A stretch of 64,000 nt of DNA from Terriglobia bacterium. Its GTDB lineage: Bacteria; Acidobacteriota; Terriglobia; Acidiferrales; UBA7541. This document shows, piece by piece, positions 17,947-27,737 of the stretch (position 1 is the first letter of the stretch; the number at the start of each line of letters is the position of its first letter). The notes below the pieces were generated by a model. The model saw only the letters and a list, made by a program, of their open reading frames with translations. It did not search any database and had not been told where the DNA came from. Location: assembly GCA_020073705.1 (NCBI GenBank), contig JAIQES010000011.1:1-64000 (forward strand), in the 5' to 3' direction. The position numbers and the translations under genes were made by a program.

Positions 17947-19401
17947 TTGGCGTACAGAGACTTGCACGAATTCATCGCAAAGCTGGAAAAAGAAGGAGAA
18001 TTACGGCGTATCATTGCCGAAGTCGATCCCGTTCTTGAAATCACGGAGATTACGGACCGCGTGACGCGAGCCGGCGGCCCGGCGCTGTTGTTCGAACACC
18101 CCAAGGGTTCGCGCGTGCCGTTATTGATCAATATGCTCGGCAGCGAGCGCCGGATGAATCTGGCGCTCGGAGTTTCCCATGTAGATGAAGTTGCGGCGCG
18201 AATTCGGGGATTTCTCGACATGCAATCGCCGCAGGGTCTGTTCGATAAAATCAAGATGCTGCCGAAATTGGCCGAACTGGGCTCATTCTTCCCGAAGACG
18301 ATCAAGACAGGTCCGTGCAAAGAAGTAATCCGCAATGAGAGTATCTCTCTGTTTGAATTTCCAATCTTGAAGTGTTGGCCGCAAGATGCCGGACGTTTTA
18401 TCACATGGCCAGTGGTTATCACGCGAAATCCGGAAACAGGGAAGCGGAATGCCGGCGTGTACCGCATGCAAGTCTACGATGAGCGCACGACGGGCATGCA
18501 CTGGCAAACACAGAAACACGGAGCCGAGCACTTCCGTCGCGCGCGCGCAGCAAATCCCCAGGGCCGCATTGACGTTGCCGTCGCAATCGGGTCAGATCCG
18601 GTGACTTGTTTGTCCGGTATCTTGCCTATCCCACCGGATCTCGATGAAATGATGTTTGCGGGATTCTTGCGGCGTGAGCCTGTGGAAATGGTCCGCTGCG
18701 AAACCTGCGACCTAGAGGTCCCGGCCAACGCCGAAATTGTGCTCGAAGGCTATGTCGATTTGGCGGAGATGCGCACGGAAGGACCATTCGGTGATCACAC
18801 TGGATTCTACTCACTCGAGGGAGAGTTCCCCGTGTTCCATGTGACCTGCGTTACGCACCGCCGCGATCCGATCTACCTCACGACGATCGTCGGCCCTCCG
18901 CCACAGGAGGACTTTTTTATGGGACACGCCGTCGAGCGGATTTTTCTTCCTGTGATGAAGATGCAGTATCCGGAAATTGTGGACGTGGCCATGCCAGCTG
19001 AAGGCGTTTTCCATAATCTCATGATCGTTTCCATTCGGAAGTCGTATCCCGGCCATGCCCGGAAAATCATGCATGCGATCTGGTCGCTGGGACAAGCGAT
19101 GTTCACCAAGGTGGTGGTGGTCGTAGATCACGATGTGAACGCGCAGAACTTTCGCGAGGTGGTGTGGAAATCGCTCTGCGCGATTGATCCGCAGCGAGAT
19201 GTGGAATTTGCGATGGGGCCGGCCGATACGCTTGACCATGCCTCGCGGATTCAGGATTACGGATCGAAAATGGGGATCGACGCGACACGCAAGTGGGAGA
19301 GCGAAGGATTCCGGCGTCCATGGCCGGACGAAATTGTGATGGACGCGGTGACCAAATCTCGCATTGACGCGCTTTGGGGCACGCTCGGCCTGAAACGGTA
19401 A
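17947..19401 (+). CDS. UbiD-family decarboxylase
   Basis: A 484-residue prenylated-FMN-dependent decarboxylase of the UbiD superfamily, which includes menaquinone/ubiquinone biosynthesis decarboxylases and aromatic-acid decarboxylases. Family signatures visible are FEHPKGSRVPLLINMLGSER, then AVAIGSDPVTCLSG, EIVLEGYVDLAEMRTEGPFG, DHTGFYS, and TTIVGPPPQEDFFMGHAVER. The E-x6-E/R active-site region is intact. I chose the TTG at 17947 because GGGAGG lies five bases upstream. An earlier in-frame TTG at 17929 has no such site. A cofactor-making UbiX is not in the window. The substrate is undetermined; quinone synthesis is plausible. Confidence 0.88.
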   Translation: MAYRDLHEFIAKLEKEGELRRIIAEVDPVLEITEITDRVTRAGGPALLFEHPKGSRVPLLINMLGSERRMNLALGVSHVDEVAARIRGFLDMQSPQGLFDKIKMLPKLAELGSFFPKTIKTGPCKEVIRNESISLFEFPILKCWPQDAGRFITWPVVITRNPETGKRNAGVYRMQVYDERTTGMHWQTQKHGAEHFRRARAANPQGRIDVAVAIGSDPVTCLSGILPIPPDLDEMMFAGFLRREPVEMVRCETCDLEVPANAEIVLEGYVDLAEMRTEGPFGDHTGFYSLEGEFPVFHVTCVTHRRDPIYLTTIVGPPPQEDFFMGHAVERIFLPVMKMQYPEIVDVAMPAEGVFHNLMIVSIRKSYPGHARKIMHAIWSLGQAMFTKVVVVVDHDVNAQNFREVVWKSLCAIDPQRDVEFAMGPADTLDHASRIQDYGSKMGIDATRKWESEGFRRPWPDEIVMDAVTKSRIDALWGTLGLKR

Positions 19402-19887
19402 GCTGAAAACGTCTTGAAAGTGTTTAGGTAACTCATACTATTAGTAGCGGTTCTAGTATTCATAAGACTCAATTCGTAGCGGTTTTTGCTAATTTCCTGT
19501 CCGGAAGATCAGCTGGCTAACCCAGTATTCTTCAGAACAACATACGAATCCGTTTGCTTGACACCCAGGGTGCTGGATGCCAAATTTGCCTGCATGCGGT
19601 ATCTCTCTGGGGGCAACTTCGAGGTGGCGTCGCAGCAAATGTGCTGCGGGTCCGAAGAGGCCCATCAGATCGAATAACAGAACCGTGCAATTCGTGAAGC
19701 TGCGGTGCGGCTGCAAGGCCTTAGTTAAGCGCCGGGGAATGAGTGGCGATCGGATAACGAAACTGGACCCTGCTTTCTTGGTTTTTGGTCTGTTGTGGGG
19801 AAGCGGTTTAGGTTCTGTTGGTTAGTTTGAGCCAGACCCGGGCTTGAGCGAACGGTGGGTGGCGGGAGTTCCTAGAGGGGTTTCGAC
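19402..19887. other. Intergenic region upstream of pilM
   Basis: 486 bases without a credible gene. A TTGACA hexamer at 19558-19563 has only a weak -10 (CAAATT) 17 bases on, so a pil-operon promoter here is uncertain. A GAGGGG site precedes pilM. Confidence 0.35.
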
Positions 19888-20940
19888 ATGTTTGGTGGCG
19901 GAAAACAAAAGGCTCTGGTGGGCTTGGACATCGGCTCGAGCTCCATCAAGGCTGTCGAGCTGAAAAGCACCAAACAGGGCTATGAATTGGTGAGTTTTGG
20001 CCTAGAGGCGCTGGCACAAGACACCGTTGTGGACGGCGCAATCATGGACGCGCCGCTGGTGGCAGCCGCCATCAGCAACATTTTCGAGGCGCAGAAGATC
20101 AAGACACGGAACGTGGCGACCGCCGTTTCGGGCCACTCGGTGATCGTCAAGCGGGTCACCCTTCCGATGATGTCCGAGGAAGAGCTGTACGATCGCATAC
20201 AGTCCGAAGCCAGCCAGCACATCCCGTTTGACATCGCTGACGTGAATCTAGACCACCAACTGCTCGAGTCCGTGGATTCGCAAATGGATGTTCTGCTCGT
20301 GGCCGTAAAGAAAGACAAGATCCTGAATCACACGAACGTTCTGGCGCAGGCGGGGAAGAATTCGATGGTCGTGGACATCGACGCATTCGCGCTGCAGAAC
20401 TGTTATGAAGTGAACTATGATCCCGAGCCCGGACAGACGATCGCCCTGCTGAACGTCGGTGCAAGCGTGATGAATATCAACATCGTGCGCGGCGGGATCC
20501 CCTTGTTCACGCGCGACGTTTCCGTCGGAGGCAACCAATACACCGACGCGTTGCAGAAGGAACTCGACCTCAGCTTTGAAGACGCGGAGCGATTGAAGAA
20601 GGGTGAGAATATCGCGGGCGTCGCCGAAGAGCATCGTGGCACGATTCTTCGGTCGGTGACCGATATTCTGGTACTGGAAATTCAGAAGACTTTTGACTTT
20701 TTCCGTGCGACTGCGACCGGCGAGAGCGTCCAGAAAATTGTGGTGGCCGGCGGCAGTTCTCGCGTGCCGGGATTAATGGATGTATTGCGGGAAGAATTCG
20801 CCGTTCCTGTCGAGGAAATGTATCCGTTTCGCAAGATCGTGATTAATCCGGCGCGGCACAATGAGGAACAGATCAGGGAACTCGCCCCGCGCCTGGCGAT
20901 CGCCGTAGGTCTGGCGCTGAGGAGTTTCGACAAGCCATGA
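19888..20940 (+). CDS. pilM: Type IV pilus assembly protein PilM
   Basis: Actin-like cytoplasmic ATP-binding protein that recruits PilN and links the alignment subcomplex to the pilus motor. The 350 residues start MFGGGKQKALVGLDIGSSSI, the phosphate-1 motif of the actin/FtsA fold. Later come IALLNVGASVMNINIV (phosphate-2) and IVVAGGSSRVPGLMDVLREE (adenosine site). Length is typical. Its stop overlaps the pilN start (ATGA), opening a five-gene operon that ends with the secretin. Confidence 0.94.
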   Translation: MFGGGKQKALVGLDIGSSSIKAVELKSTKQGYELVSFGLEALAQDTVVDGAIMDAPLVAAAISNIFEAQKIKTRNVATAVSGHSVIVKRVTLPMMSEEELYDRIQSEASQHIPFDIADVNLDHQLLESVDSQMDVLLVAVKKDKILNHTNVLAQAGKNSMVVDIDAFALQNCYEVNYDPEPGQTIALLNVGASVMNINIVRGGIPLFTRDVSVGGNQYTDALQKELDLSFEDAERLKKGENIAGVAEEHRGTILRSVTDILVLEIQKTFDFFRATATGESVQKIVVAGGSSRVPGLMDVLREEFAVPVEEMYPFRKIVINPARHNEEQIRELAPRLAIAVGLALRSFDKP

Positions 20941-21587
20941 TTCGGATCAACCTGCTGGGGAGAACACGACCGAAGGCGGCGCGCAGCGCCGTGCCGCTCG
21001 AAGCAACGATGCAATTGGTGTTTCTCGCAGCGGCTCTCATCCTGGGTTTTGGATTGTTGTATATCCACTACTGGCAGATGGATAAAGAGGACAAACAGCT
21101 GCTGGTGCATATCCAAAAACAAATGGGCGAAAAGGCCCGGCTCGAACAGATCAAGCAGCAGGTGGACAATTTCGAGAAACAAAAAGCCGTCCTGCAACAG
21201 AGAATTTCGGTGATCGAAGAACTGCAACGGAACCGCACAGGAGGTCAGGAACTTCTGGCCGCGATTGCCAACACAGTGAGCCGCACGGACACGCTCTGGC
21301 TGACCTCCGTGGACCGCAAAGCAAATACATTGACGATCAATGGTTCTGCTGGTTCGATCAACGCGGTAGCGAATTACATCACGCAATTGAAGCGGTCGGG
21401 CTATTTTCAACAGGTGGAAATTAAAGAGTCGCACCAGGATGCAAGTAACAAGGACGTGCAGATCTTTATCTTCAGTCTGACGGCTCAATTTGGTTTGCCG
21501 GGGTCATCTGGTGCCCCAGCTTCTACCACCAACTCATCTGCCGCTGGCGCGCCAGCTTCCCAGAAGCGCCCGGCGGGGAATATCTAG
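20937..21587 (+). CDS. pilN: Type IV pilus assembly protein PilN
   Basis: Inner-membrane alignment protein that binds PilM through its cytoplasmic N terminus (MIRINLLGRTRPKA, the conserved INLL motif). One membrane helix is at about 27-45 (LVFLAAALILGFGLLYI). It is followed by a periplasmic coiled coil and a ferredoxin-like fold that pairs with PilO. The 216-residue length is normal. The last 25 residues are a low-complexity Ala/Ser/Pro tail. Four-base overlap with pilM. Confidence 0.93.
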   Translation: MIRINLLGRTRPKAARSAVPLEATMQLVFLAAALILGFGLLYIHYWQMDKEDKQLLVHIQKQMGEKARLEQIKQQVDNFEKQKAVLQQRISVIEELQRNRTGGQELLAAIANTVSRTDTLWLTSVDRKANTLTINGSAGSINAVANYITQLKRSGYFQQVEIKESHQDASNKDVQIFIFSLTAQFGLPGSSGAPASTTNSSAAGAPASQKRPAGNI

Positions 21588-21592
21588 GGGTA

Positions 21593-22228
21593 ATGATGGC
21601 GATCTCGTTCCGCGAATATCCATGGTACCTCCAAGCGCTGGTCTTTTTTGCGCTTGCGCTGGTGATCATTGGAGCCGGTGAGTACCTGCCGGTGTCTCCC
21701 GTGGCGGTTATGCGAAACACGCTGCAGGGACATCACACCAAGGATTCGGACCTGAATCGCCAGGTCGCTGAATTGCAGGTGTATGAACGGCGCAATGCGG
21801 AATTTAAGATTGAGAAGGCGGCGCTCGAAAAGCAGTTGGATACGCTGAAGATGATCGTTCCGGAAGAAAAAGAGGTGGACGAGTTCATGCGGCTGATGCA
21901 GGGAGCCGCGTCGGCTTCTGGCGTACAGGTCCGCAGTCTGACCAGCGAGGCAGTTGTGCCGAAGGACTATCACTATGAATTGCCCTTTGAAATCGAAGTG
22001 GATGGGCCGTATTTCAACATCGAGGATTTCTTTACCCGGCTGAGCCGGCTGTCGCGGATCATCAATGTGGGCGACCTGACGTTTAGCGGTCTCAATCCTC
22101 GCAGCTCGAAATTCCCGGTACGTCCCGGTGCCACGGTTACAGGCAAATGCCTGGTTACAACTTTCTTCAGCAAGCCCGGGGACTCGACACCAGCCCCGGC
22201 TAAAAAGAATCAACCCGCCCGTCGTTAG
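21593..22228 (+). CDS. pilO: Type IV pilus assembly protein PilO
   Basis: Partner of PilN. The 211 residues have a short cytoplasmic start, one membrane helix near 14-32 (LVFFALALVIIGAGEYL), a coiled coil (about 50-85) and a periplasmic ferredoxin-like domain with IVPEEKEVDEFMRLMQGAAS. FFTRLSRLSRIINVGDLTF is characteristic of PilO. It begins five bases after pilN. The C terminus is Pro/Lys-rich, like the protein that follows. Confidence 0.92.
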   Translation: MMAISFREYPWYLQALVFFALALVIIGAGEYLPVSPVAVMRNTLQGHHTKDSDLNRQVAELQVYERRNAEFKIEKAALEKQLDTLKMIVPEEKEVDEFMRLMQGAASASGVQVRSLTSEAVVPKDYHYELPFEIEVDGPYFNIEDFFTRLSRLSRIINVGDLTFSGLNPRSSKFPVRPGATVTGKCLVTTFFSKPGDSTPAPAKKNQPARR

Positions 22229-22249
22229 GCGGAATTGAGCCGACTGACT

Positions 22250-23134
22250 ATGCGACTCGCAAAGTTTTCACGAACTCTGACGCTGCTGGCACTGCCGGCG
22301 GTTCTTGTGACGTGCGCGGTAGCGCAGGAACGGCCGAACGTGCAGCCGTCAAACGTGCGCAACCAATTGAAGCAGGCCTCCGCGGCATCGCAGCCTCAGT
22401 CGGCCTCACCGAAGCCCGGGCCGGCCCAGGCTAAGGCTCCCGTGACGGCGCCGGCGAAAGCGAATCCACCAGCCAAAGCTGCGGCTCCTCCGGTTTCTGC
22501 GAAGGCTCCTGGGCAAGTACCAGCCAAAGCTGCGGCTCCTCCGGTTTCTGCGAAGGCTCCTGGGCAAGTACCAGCCAAAGCTGCGGCTCCTCCGGTTTCT
22601 GCGAAGGCTCCTGGGCAAGCACCAGCCAAACCTGCGGGTCCGGCGGCATCTGCGAAGGCCCCTGGGCAAGCACCAGCCAAAGCTGCAGGTCCGGCGGCTG
22701 CAACAAAGGCGGCCGTCCCGGTCAAAGCTCCCGAAAAGGCTGCAGCGCAAAAGGTCGCGAAGCCGCCTGTCGAAAAACCGGCGGAGGAAAAGATTTCCGT
22801 GGTGCGCCGTGATCCTTTCGAGACGCTCCTGAACAGGCCCGGTGCAGGCAATGAGGCACCCCAAAACCTTCCGCCCGGGAAGGCCGGATTGGTGGTGGGC
22901 ACATTACGTATTGACGGCATCGTGCGTGGCTCGGGAGGAATGATCGCGATCGTGTCGAATCCGCAACGACGAGTCTATTTCTTGCGGGAAGGCGACAAAC
23001 TCTATGACGGCTCTGTGGAGCACATCACACTCGAAGCCGTGTCGTTCCACGAGTTTGGCAAAGATGCATTTGGCAAACCCCTCGAACGTCAGGTAACCAA
23101 GCGACTGTATCCAAGTCCAGGAGAACAGCAATGA
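22250..23134 (+). CDS. pilP: PilP-like pilus assembly protein with tandem Ala/Pro/Lys repeats
   Basis: Periplasmic protein that links PilN-PilO to the secretin PilQ. The start at 22250 gives a clean signal peptide (FSRTLTLLALPAVLVTCAVA-Q). No standard lipobox is present, unlike classical PilP lipoproteins. Residues about 74-158 are five 17-residue units of the form PAKAAAPPVSAKAPGQV, three of them nearly identical in DNA. The PilP domain fills the last 120 residues, with VVRRDPFETLLN, LVVGTLRIDGIV and RRVYFLREGDKLYDG. Its stop overlaps the pilQ start. The repeat region is probably a flexible, length-variable periplasmic tether. Confidence 0.85.
   Translation: MRLAKFSRTLTLLALPAVLVTCAVAQERPNVQPSNVRNQLKQASAASQPQSASPKPGPAQAKAPVTAPAKANPPAKAAAPPVSAKAPGQVPAKAAAPPVSAKAPGQVPAKAAAPPVSAKAPGQAPAKPAGPAASAKAPGQAPAKAAGPAAATKAAVPVKAPEKAAAQKVAKPPVEKPAEEKISVVRRDPFETLLNRPGAGNEAPQNLPPGKAGLVVGTLRIDGIVRGSGGMIAIVSNPQRRVYFLREGDKLYDGSVEHITLEAVSFHEFGKDAFGKPLERQVTKRLYPSPGEQQ
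22469..22723 (+). repeat. 51-bp tandem repeats, five units, inside pilP
   Basis: Units start at 22469, 22520, 22571, 22622 and 22673. The first three are nearly identical (CCAGCCAAAGCTGCGGCTCC and onward). The last two have diverged. The period is a multiple of three, so changes in copy number keep the pilP frame. Confidence 0.95.
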
Positions 23135-25035
23135 AGACCAAATGGTCAGCCTTCCGGTTCGGCTGCCTGCTGCTGGGGGGTGCCGCGTTGGCGGCATTGC
23201 CCGTAAGTGCGCAGGTAGCTCATGAGGCGACAATGAGTCCAGCAGCACCATCGGCGTCGATCTCTGGTGTTGAGGTGTCCCACACGGGACAGCAGACGGC
23301 CGTGCGCATCAGCGGAACCGGCGAACTCCGTTACCAGACGTCTCGCCTGGACGGTCCTCCACGGCTCGTTCTGGACTTTGCGAATACACGCCTGGCTGTT
23401 TCCAGAAATACGGTGCCGAGCGAGTACGTCCCAGTACGCGACGTGCGCATGGGACAACCGAATCCCGGGCAATCGCGTGTGGTAATCGATCTTGCAAAAT
23501 TAGTCCCTTTTCGTGTGCAGGCAGACGGTTCGAATCTGACGGTTTCCTTCACCGCGCTCGCGGCGGCGACAATGCCAGCAGCGTTTCGGCGACCGGTTAC
23601 GAAGCCCGTGCAACAGAAGTTGGTGACGGTTGCAACCCCGGAGATGCCCCTTCCCGCATGGCTAACAGGAAGGGACCTTGCATTTGCGCGCCCCGCCAAA
23701 GTGCCACCGGAGCCCGAGTCGCAGAATCCCCCGGCGGGTGTACAGCAGACGGCCGCTGCTTCGCCGGAAAAAAAGTACACGGGAGATCCGATCTCGGTGA
23801 ACCTGAAGGATGTGGACCTGAAGGATTTCTTCAGGCTCATTCACGAAATCAGCGGATTGAACGTCGTCTTGGACCCCTCGGTCAAGGGGACGGTAACACT
23901 GGTGCTGGATGATGTGCCATGGGACCAGGGGCTGGACATTGTGTTGCGCAACAATGGCCTGACACAAGAAATTGACGGCAACGTCCTGCGAATCGCGACA
24001 CAGGATACGCTGAAGCATGAAGCAGATCAGCGTCGCGATCTTGCCAAGGCCCAATCAGATGCGATTGAAACGGTTACAGTCACCCGTGTCCTCAGCTATG
24101 CGAAGGCGGATACGATGGTAACCACGCTGAAAAAATTCCTTTCGCCGCGTGGCGATGTCTATGCTGATCCGCGTTCGAACACACTGATCGTCAGGGATAT
24201 CCCCGCATCGATACCGAAGATCGACAATTTGCTTCGTCAGCTCGATCGGAAGTCGCAACAGGTGGAAATTGACGCCCGGGTTGTTCAGGCTTCACGCACA
24301 TTTGCGCGGGAACTGGGGACTCAGTTTGGTTTCTCCACCCCTCTCAATTCAACAGGTAACACGGCTTTGGGTGGTCTGGTCGGGGCTGCGGGTTTTGTTA
24401 GTCCGGTTATCCATTCTATAGCTGCGCCATTCTCGGTTGTTTCGGATGCCGGGAGCTCAATTCCTTTGAATACGAAACTTGGTGCTACCGCACCTACCAG
24501 CGGATTCACATTCTCAACCCAGGGCCATAACTACGCCATCGATTTTGCACTTAGCATGATGGAAAGCAGGGGCGTGGGGAAAGTACTGTCAGAGCCGAAA
24601 GGCGTAACCCAGAACAACGAGAAATTGACAGTGCAACAAGGTACCAAGATTCCGATTCAGACTACAATCAACAACACGATCTCCGTCCAGTATATCAACG
24701 CCGTACTGAAGCTAGACGTAACGCCCCAGATTACCGCCGAGGGCACTGTCTTTCTGGACGTGACTGTTGAAAATACGCAGATCGACCAGGGCATTACTCG
24801 CATCAATGGGATTCCCGCGCTCGATACCCAGTCGACTGAAACCAAAGTGCTGATCAATGACGGCGGTACGGTGGTCATTGGCGGAGTCGTGATCAACAGC
24901 CAGAATACGAGCATCAACCAGGTACCTCTTCTGGGCAACGTCCCGCTGATCGGCAATCTGTTCAAGCACACCACGATCAACCTATCAACCCAGGAGCTGC
25001 TCTTCTTTGTGACACCTCGAATTCTGCCGGGCTAA
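23131..25035 (+). CDS. pilQ: Type IV pilus secretin PilQ
   Basis: Outer-membrane ring channel through which the pilus passes. The 634 residues have a signal peptide (LLGGAALAALPVSAQ) and one N-terminal AMIN domain (about 45-150; VRISGTGELRYQTSRLDGPP). An STN/N0 domain (VNLKDVDLKDFFRLIHEISG) and an N1 domain (VLSYAKADTMVTTLKKFL, DPRSNTLIVRDIPASI) follow. The secretin core has VLSEPKGVTQNNEKLTVQQG and ends with LLGNVPLIGNLFKHTT and ELLFFVTPRIL. It is shorter than many PilQ proteins, with a single AMIN domain. Last gene of the pil operon. Confidence 0.94.
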   Translation: MKTKWSAFRFGCLLLGGAALAALPVSAQVAHEATMSPAAPSASISGVEVSHTGQQTAVRISGTGELRYQTSRLDGPPRLVLDFANTRLAVSRNTVPSEYVPVRDVRMGQPNPGQSRVVIDLAKLVPFRVQADGSNLTVSFTALAAATMPAAFRRPVTKPVQQKLVTVATPEMPLPAWLTGRDLAFARPAKVPPEPESQNPPAGVQQTAAASPEKKYTGDPISVNLKDVDLKDFFRLIHEISGLNVVLDPSVKGTVTLVLDDVPWDQGLDIVLRNNGLTQEIDGNVLRIATQDTLKHEADQRRDLAKAQSDAIETVTVTRVLSYAKADTMVTTLKKFLSPRGDVYADPRSNTLIVRDIPASIPKIDNLLRQLDRKSQQVEIDARVVQASRTFARELGTQFGFSTPLNSTGNTALGGLVGAAGFVSPVIHSIAAPFSVVSDAGSSIPLNTKLGATAPTSGFTFSTQGHNYAIDFALSMMESRGVGKVLSEPKGVTQNNEKLTVQQGTKIPIQTTINNTISVQYINAVLKLDVTPQITAEGTVFLDVTVENTQIDQGITRINGIPALDTQSTETKVLINDGGTVVIGGVVINSQNTSINQVPLLGNVPLIGNLFKHTTINLSTQELLFFVTPRILPG

Positions 25036-25170
25036 GTCACATGGCGAGCAGAAACTTGATACCGTGATCAAGACTGAAAACCTTCGCCAAACCGGAGATT
25101 CCTGTTTAAACACTGCGGAGCGAAGGGGACTGGTGCACTGTTTTGCAGCCAGCGATTCGCGAGGTAACAA

Positions 25171-27669
25171 ATGAGCCAGCAAACGCTTATGAAGCCCATG
25201 ATAAAACCTTTCTTTCTTGCAATCCTAATAATGGCTTCGGTACCTCTCGTGGGCTGTCGCATAACATCGGGGAACACGGGCTCGAGTTCCGGCTCCGGCT
25301 CCGGCCCCTTCACTATCGGCGGGGTAGTCACCGGCCTGGCCACTGGCAGCACCGGACTTGTTCTACAGAATAACGCCACGGATGATCTTACGATCTCCGG
25401 AAACGGCACCTTCGCATTCAAAACCACCGTCGCTAGCGGCAAACCTTACAATGTTAGCGTTTTTACTCCGCCTTCCAGCCCGCAGCAGACCTGCACGGTG
25501 GCTAATGGCAGCGGCACAGCCATTGCCAATGTTAACAGCGTCCAGATTACGTGTTCCACGGGGACCGTTTCCATCGGAGGTAACGTCATCGGCCTGCTTG
25601 GTATTGGTCTCGTCCTACAGAACAACGCAGGCGATAACCTCGCGGTCGCGACGAGCGGATCGTTCACATTCAAGACGGCCATTCCTATCGGCAACGCATA
25701 TAACGTCACGGTCTTCACCCAGCCAAGCTCTCCGACGCAGACTTGCACGGTAACTTACGGCAGTGGCACTGCCGCAGCTAACGTGGGCAACATTCAGGTT
25801 ACCTGTTCCACCGGAACGCTCTCGGTCGGAGGGACGGTATCCGGGCTCGCCCTGTCTGGGTCGGGTTTAGTTTTGCAGAACAACGGCCGTGATAACCTTG
25901 TGGTCAGTTCGAACGGCACGTTTGCATTCCCGACCCTGGTTCCTTCCGGCAGCGCTTACAATGTGACCATTTTCAGCCAGCCTTCAGGCCCCAACCAGAC
26001 CTGCGCGGTCACCAACGGCACGGGCACCGCAAGTGCCAACGTTACCAACGTTCAAGTCGTCTGCCCGGCTATTTTCCACACCATCGGCGGCACAGTCGTC
26101 GGCCTTGTCGGGACCAATAGCGGAATGGTGATACAGAACAATCTTGGCGATAATCTGGCCATTTCCAGTAATGGCGCCTTCACATTTAGCACCCCCATCG
26201 CGGATGGCAGCACTTACGATGTCAGCATGTTAGTCAGACCGAGCACGCAAACGGTGGGGTGTGTGGTATGGGCTTACGAAGGCACCGCTACGTCAGATGT
26301 CACTAGCGTCATTGTGGATTGTGGCCATAACGATTGGGCATGGTTCGACGGTGCGAATACAGCCAATCAAAAGGGAGCGTTTGATCCCAAAAATATCCCT
26401 TGTCCGTCCGGCACTCCGCCTACGTTTGATAAAGACTCCCCTGGCGGACGCAATTATCCAGCGACTTGGACTGATTCCCAGGGAAACCTGTGGCTTTTCG
26501 GCGGCTTCGGTTACACCTATAGCCCAGGCTTGACGCCCCCGGCCACTGAGCTGAACGACATGTGGGAATACACGGGCACGCAAAACTATTTCGGCAGCTA
26601 CTACAACTGCTGGAATAACCTGATACCCGCATTGGTGTCTGGGCCTGCGCCCCGTACTGGAGCTGTCACTTGGACTCAGCCTGGCCCTGGTGGGGATCTC
26701 TTTCTCTTCGGCGGGGAAATCGGAGCCGGTGGGTTCTTCAACGACGTCTGGAGATATAACATCGCTTTGAACACATGGACACACGTTAGCGGCGGCATGA
26801 ACCAAAATGGCGTCTACGGCACACGAGGCGTGCCCTCTACCAACAACTTCCCGGGCGCGCGCTGGGGTGCGACCGCTAAGCTCGATGCTTCAGGTAAACT
26901 GTGGCTTTTTGGCGGGTATGGCTACGATTCGATCAGTGCTGTTCCCGGTCTGCTCAGTGACCTCTGGACCTACGATCCCGCAACAAATCAGTGGACTTGG
27001 GTTAGCGGCTCCAATACAACCAATCAGGCCGGCGTCTATGGCACGCTAGGCACGACGGCCAGCGCCAACGTACCCGGCGCCCGCCAGGCTTCCATGTCCT
27101 GGATCGATACGTCGGGAAATTTCTGGCTTTTCGGTGGGTTCGACCTCGATTCCGCGGGCAACCCAGACGGGCTGAACGACCTTTGGAAGTTCAGTGCGGG
27201 GCAATGGACCTGGATGAGCGGAGCCAATGTCGTCAATCAAAAGGGCGTATATGGCACTCAAGGTGTGGGTGCCACTACGAACGTTCCCGGTGCGCGCTGG
27301 AGTTCCGCCGCCTGGACCGACCATGCAGGGAATTTTTGGCTCTTCGGTGGTGAAGGCTTCGACGCCACAGGTAATGGCTCACTTGGCGACCTTTGGGAAT
27401 ACAAGGGCGGCCAGTGGACCTGGTGGAAAGGTCCTGGCTCCGTCAGCCAAGCCGGAAACTACGGCCTTACACCCGGCCCGATCATCTACCCGTATGTGGG
27501 CAACTATCCGGGATCTCGATATGCGCCTGGCTATTGGATTGTGGACCCATCAACTACCGGTGCTGACAATGTTGAATTCTGGATGTTTGGTGGAGAAGGC
27601 TTCGATTCAACCTCTACAAATGGGTTTGGGCTTCTCAACGATCTGTGGCGATACCTGCCCTACCCATAA
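25171..27669 (+). CDS. Kelch-repeat lipoprotein with four Ig-like tandem domains
   Basis: An 832-residue exported protein. The signal ends in a lipobox LVGC (Cys29), so it should be a lipid-anchored surface or periplasmic protein. Residues about 47-385 hold four copies of an 85-residue beta domain (IGG-V-GL, GLVLQNN, DNL, FTF, YNVTVF-QPSSP-QTC, VQVTCS). Paired cysteines may form a disulfide in each. Residues about 400-832 carry at least six Kelch units (GNLWLFGGFGY, GKLWLFGGYGYD, GNFWLFGGEGFD and similar), forecasting a beta-propeller. GAGGT lies five bases before the ATG. It follows pilQ by 135 bases. Adhesion or a pilus-linked role is only a guess. Confidence 0.8.
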   Translation: MSQQTLMKPMIKPFFLAILIMASVPLVGCRITSGNTGSSSGSGSGPFTIGGVVTGLATGSTGLVLQNNATDDLTISGNGTFAFKTTVASGKPYNVSVFTPPSSPQQTCTVANGSGTAIANVNSVQITCSTGTVSIGGNVIGLLGIGLVLQNNAGDNLAVATSGSFTFKTAIPIGNAYNVTVFTQPSSPTQTCTVTYGSGTAAANVGNIQVTCSTGTLSVGGTVSGLALSGSGLVLQNNGRDNLVVSSNGTFAFPTLVPSGSAYNVTIFSQPSGPNQTCAVTNGTGTASANVTNVQVVCPAIFHTIGGTVVGLVGTNSGMVIQNNLGDNLAISSNGAFTFSTPIADGSTYDVSMLVRPSTQTVGCVVWAYEGTATSDVTSVIVDCGHNDWAWFDGANTANQKGAFDPKNIPCPSGTPPTFDKDSPGGRNYPATWTDSQGNLWLFGGFGYTYSPGLTPPATELNDMWEYTGTQNYFGSYYNCWNNLIPALVSGPAPRTGAVTWTQPGPGGDLFLFGGEIGAGGFFNDVWRYNIALNTWTHVSGGMNQNGVYGTRGVPSTNNFPGARWGATAKLDASGKLWLFGGYGYDSISAVPGLLSDLWTYDPATNQWTWVSGSNTTNQAGVYGTLGTTASANVPGARQASMSWIDTSGNFWLFGGFDLDSAGNPDGLNDLWKFSAGQWTWMSGANVVNQKGVYGTQGVGATTNVPGARWSSAAWTDHAGNFWLFGGEGFDATGNGSLGDLWEYKGGQWTWWKGPGSVSQAGNYGLTPGPIIYPYVGNYPGSRYAPGYWIVDPSTTGADNVEFWMFGGEGFDSTSTNGFGLLNDLWRYLPYP

Positions 27670-27737
27670 GTGAGCGGGCTCGGCGTGCGGCAACGTGCCC
27701 GCGGTCATCGTAGATCAGATCGCTGGCAATGAATGCT

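Noticed and set aside
22469..22723. CRISPR-like direct repeats
   Set aside because: The 51-bp units are contiguous without spacers, lie in frame inside pilP and encode Ala/Pro/Lys repeats.
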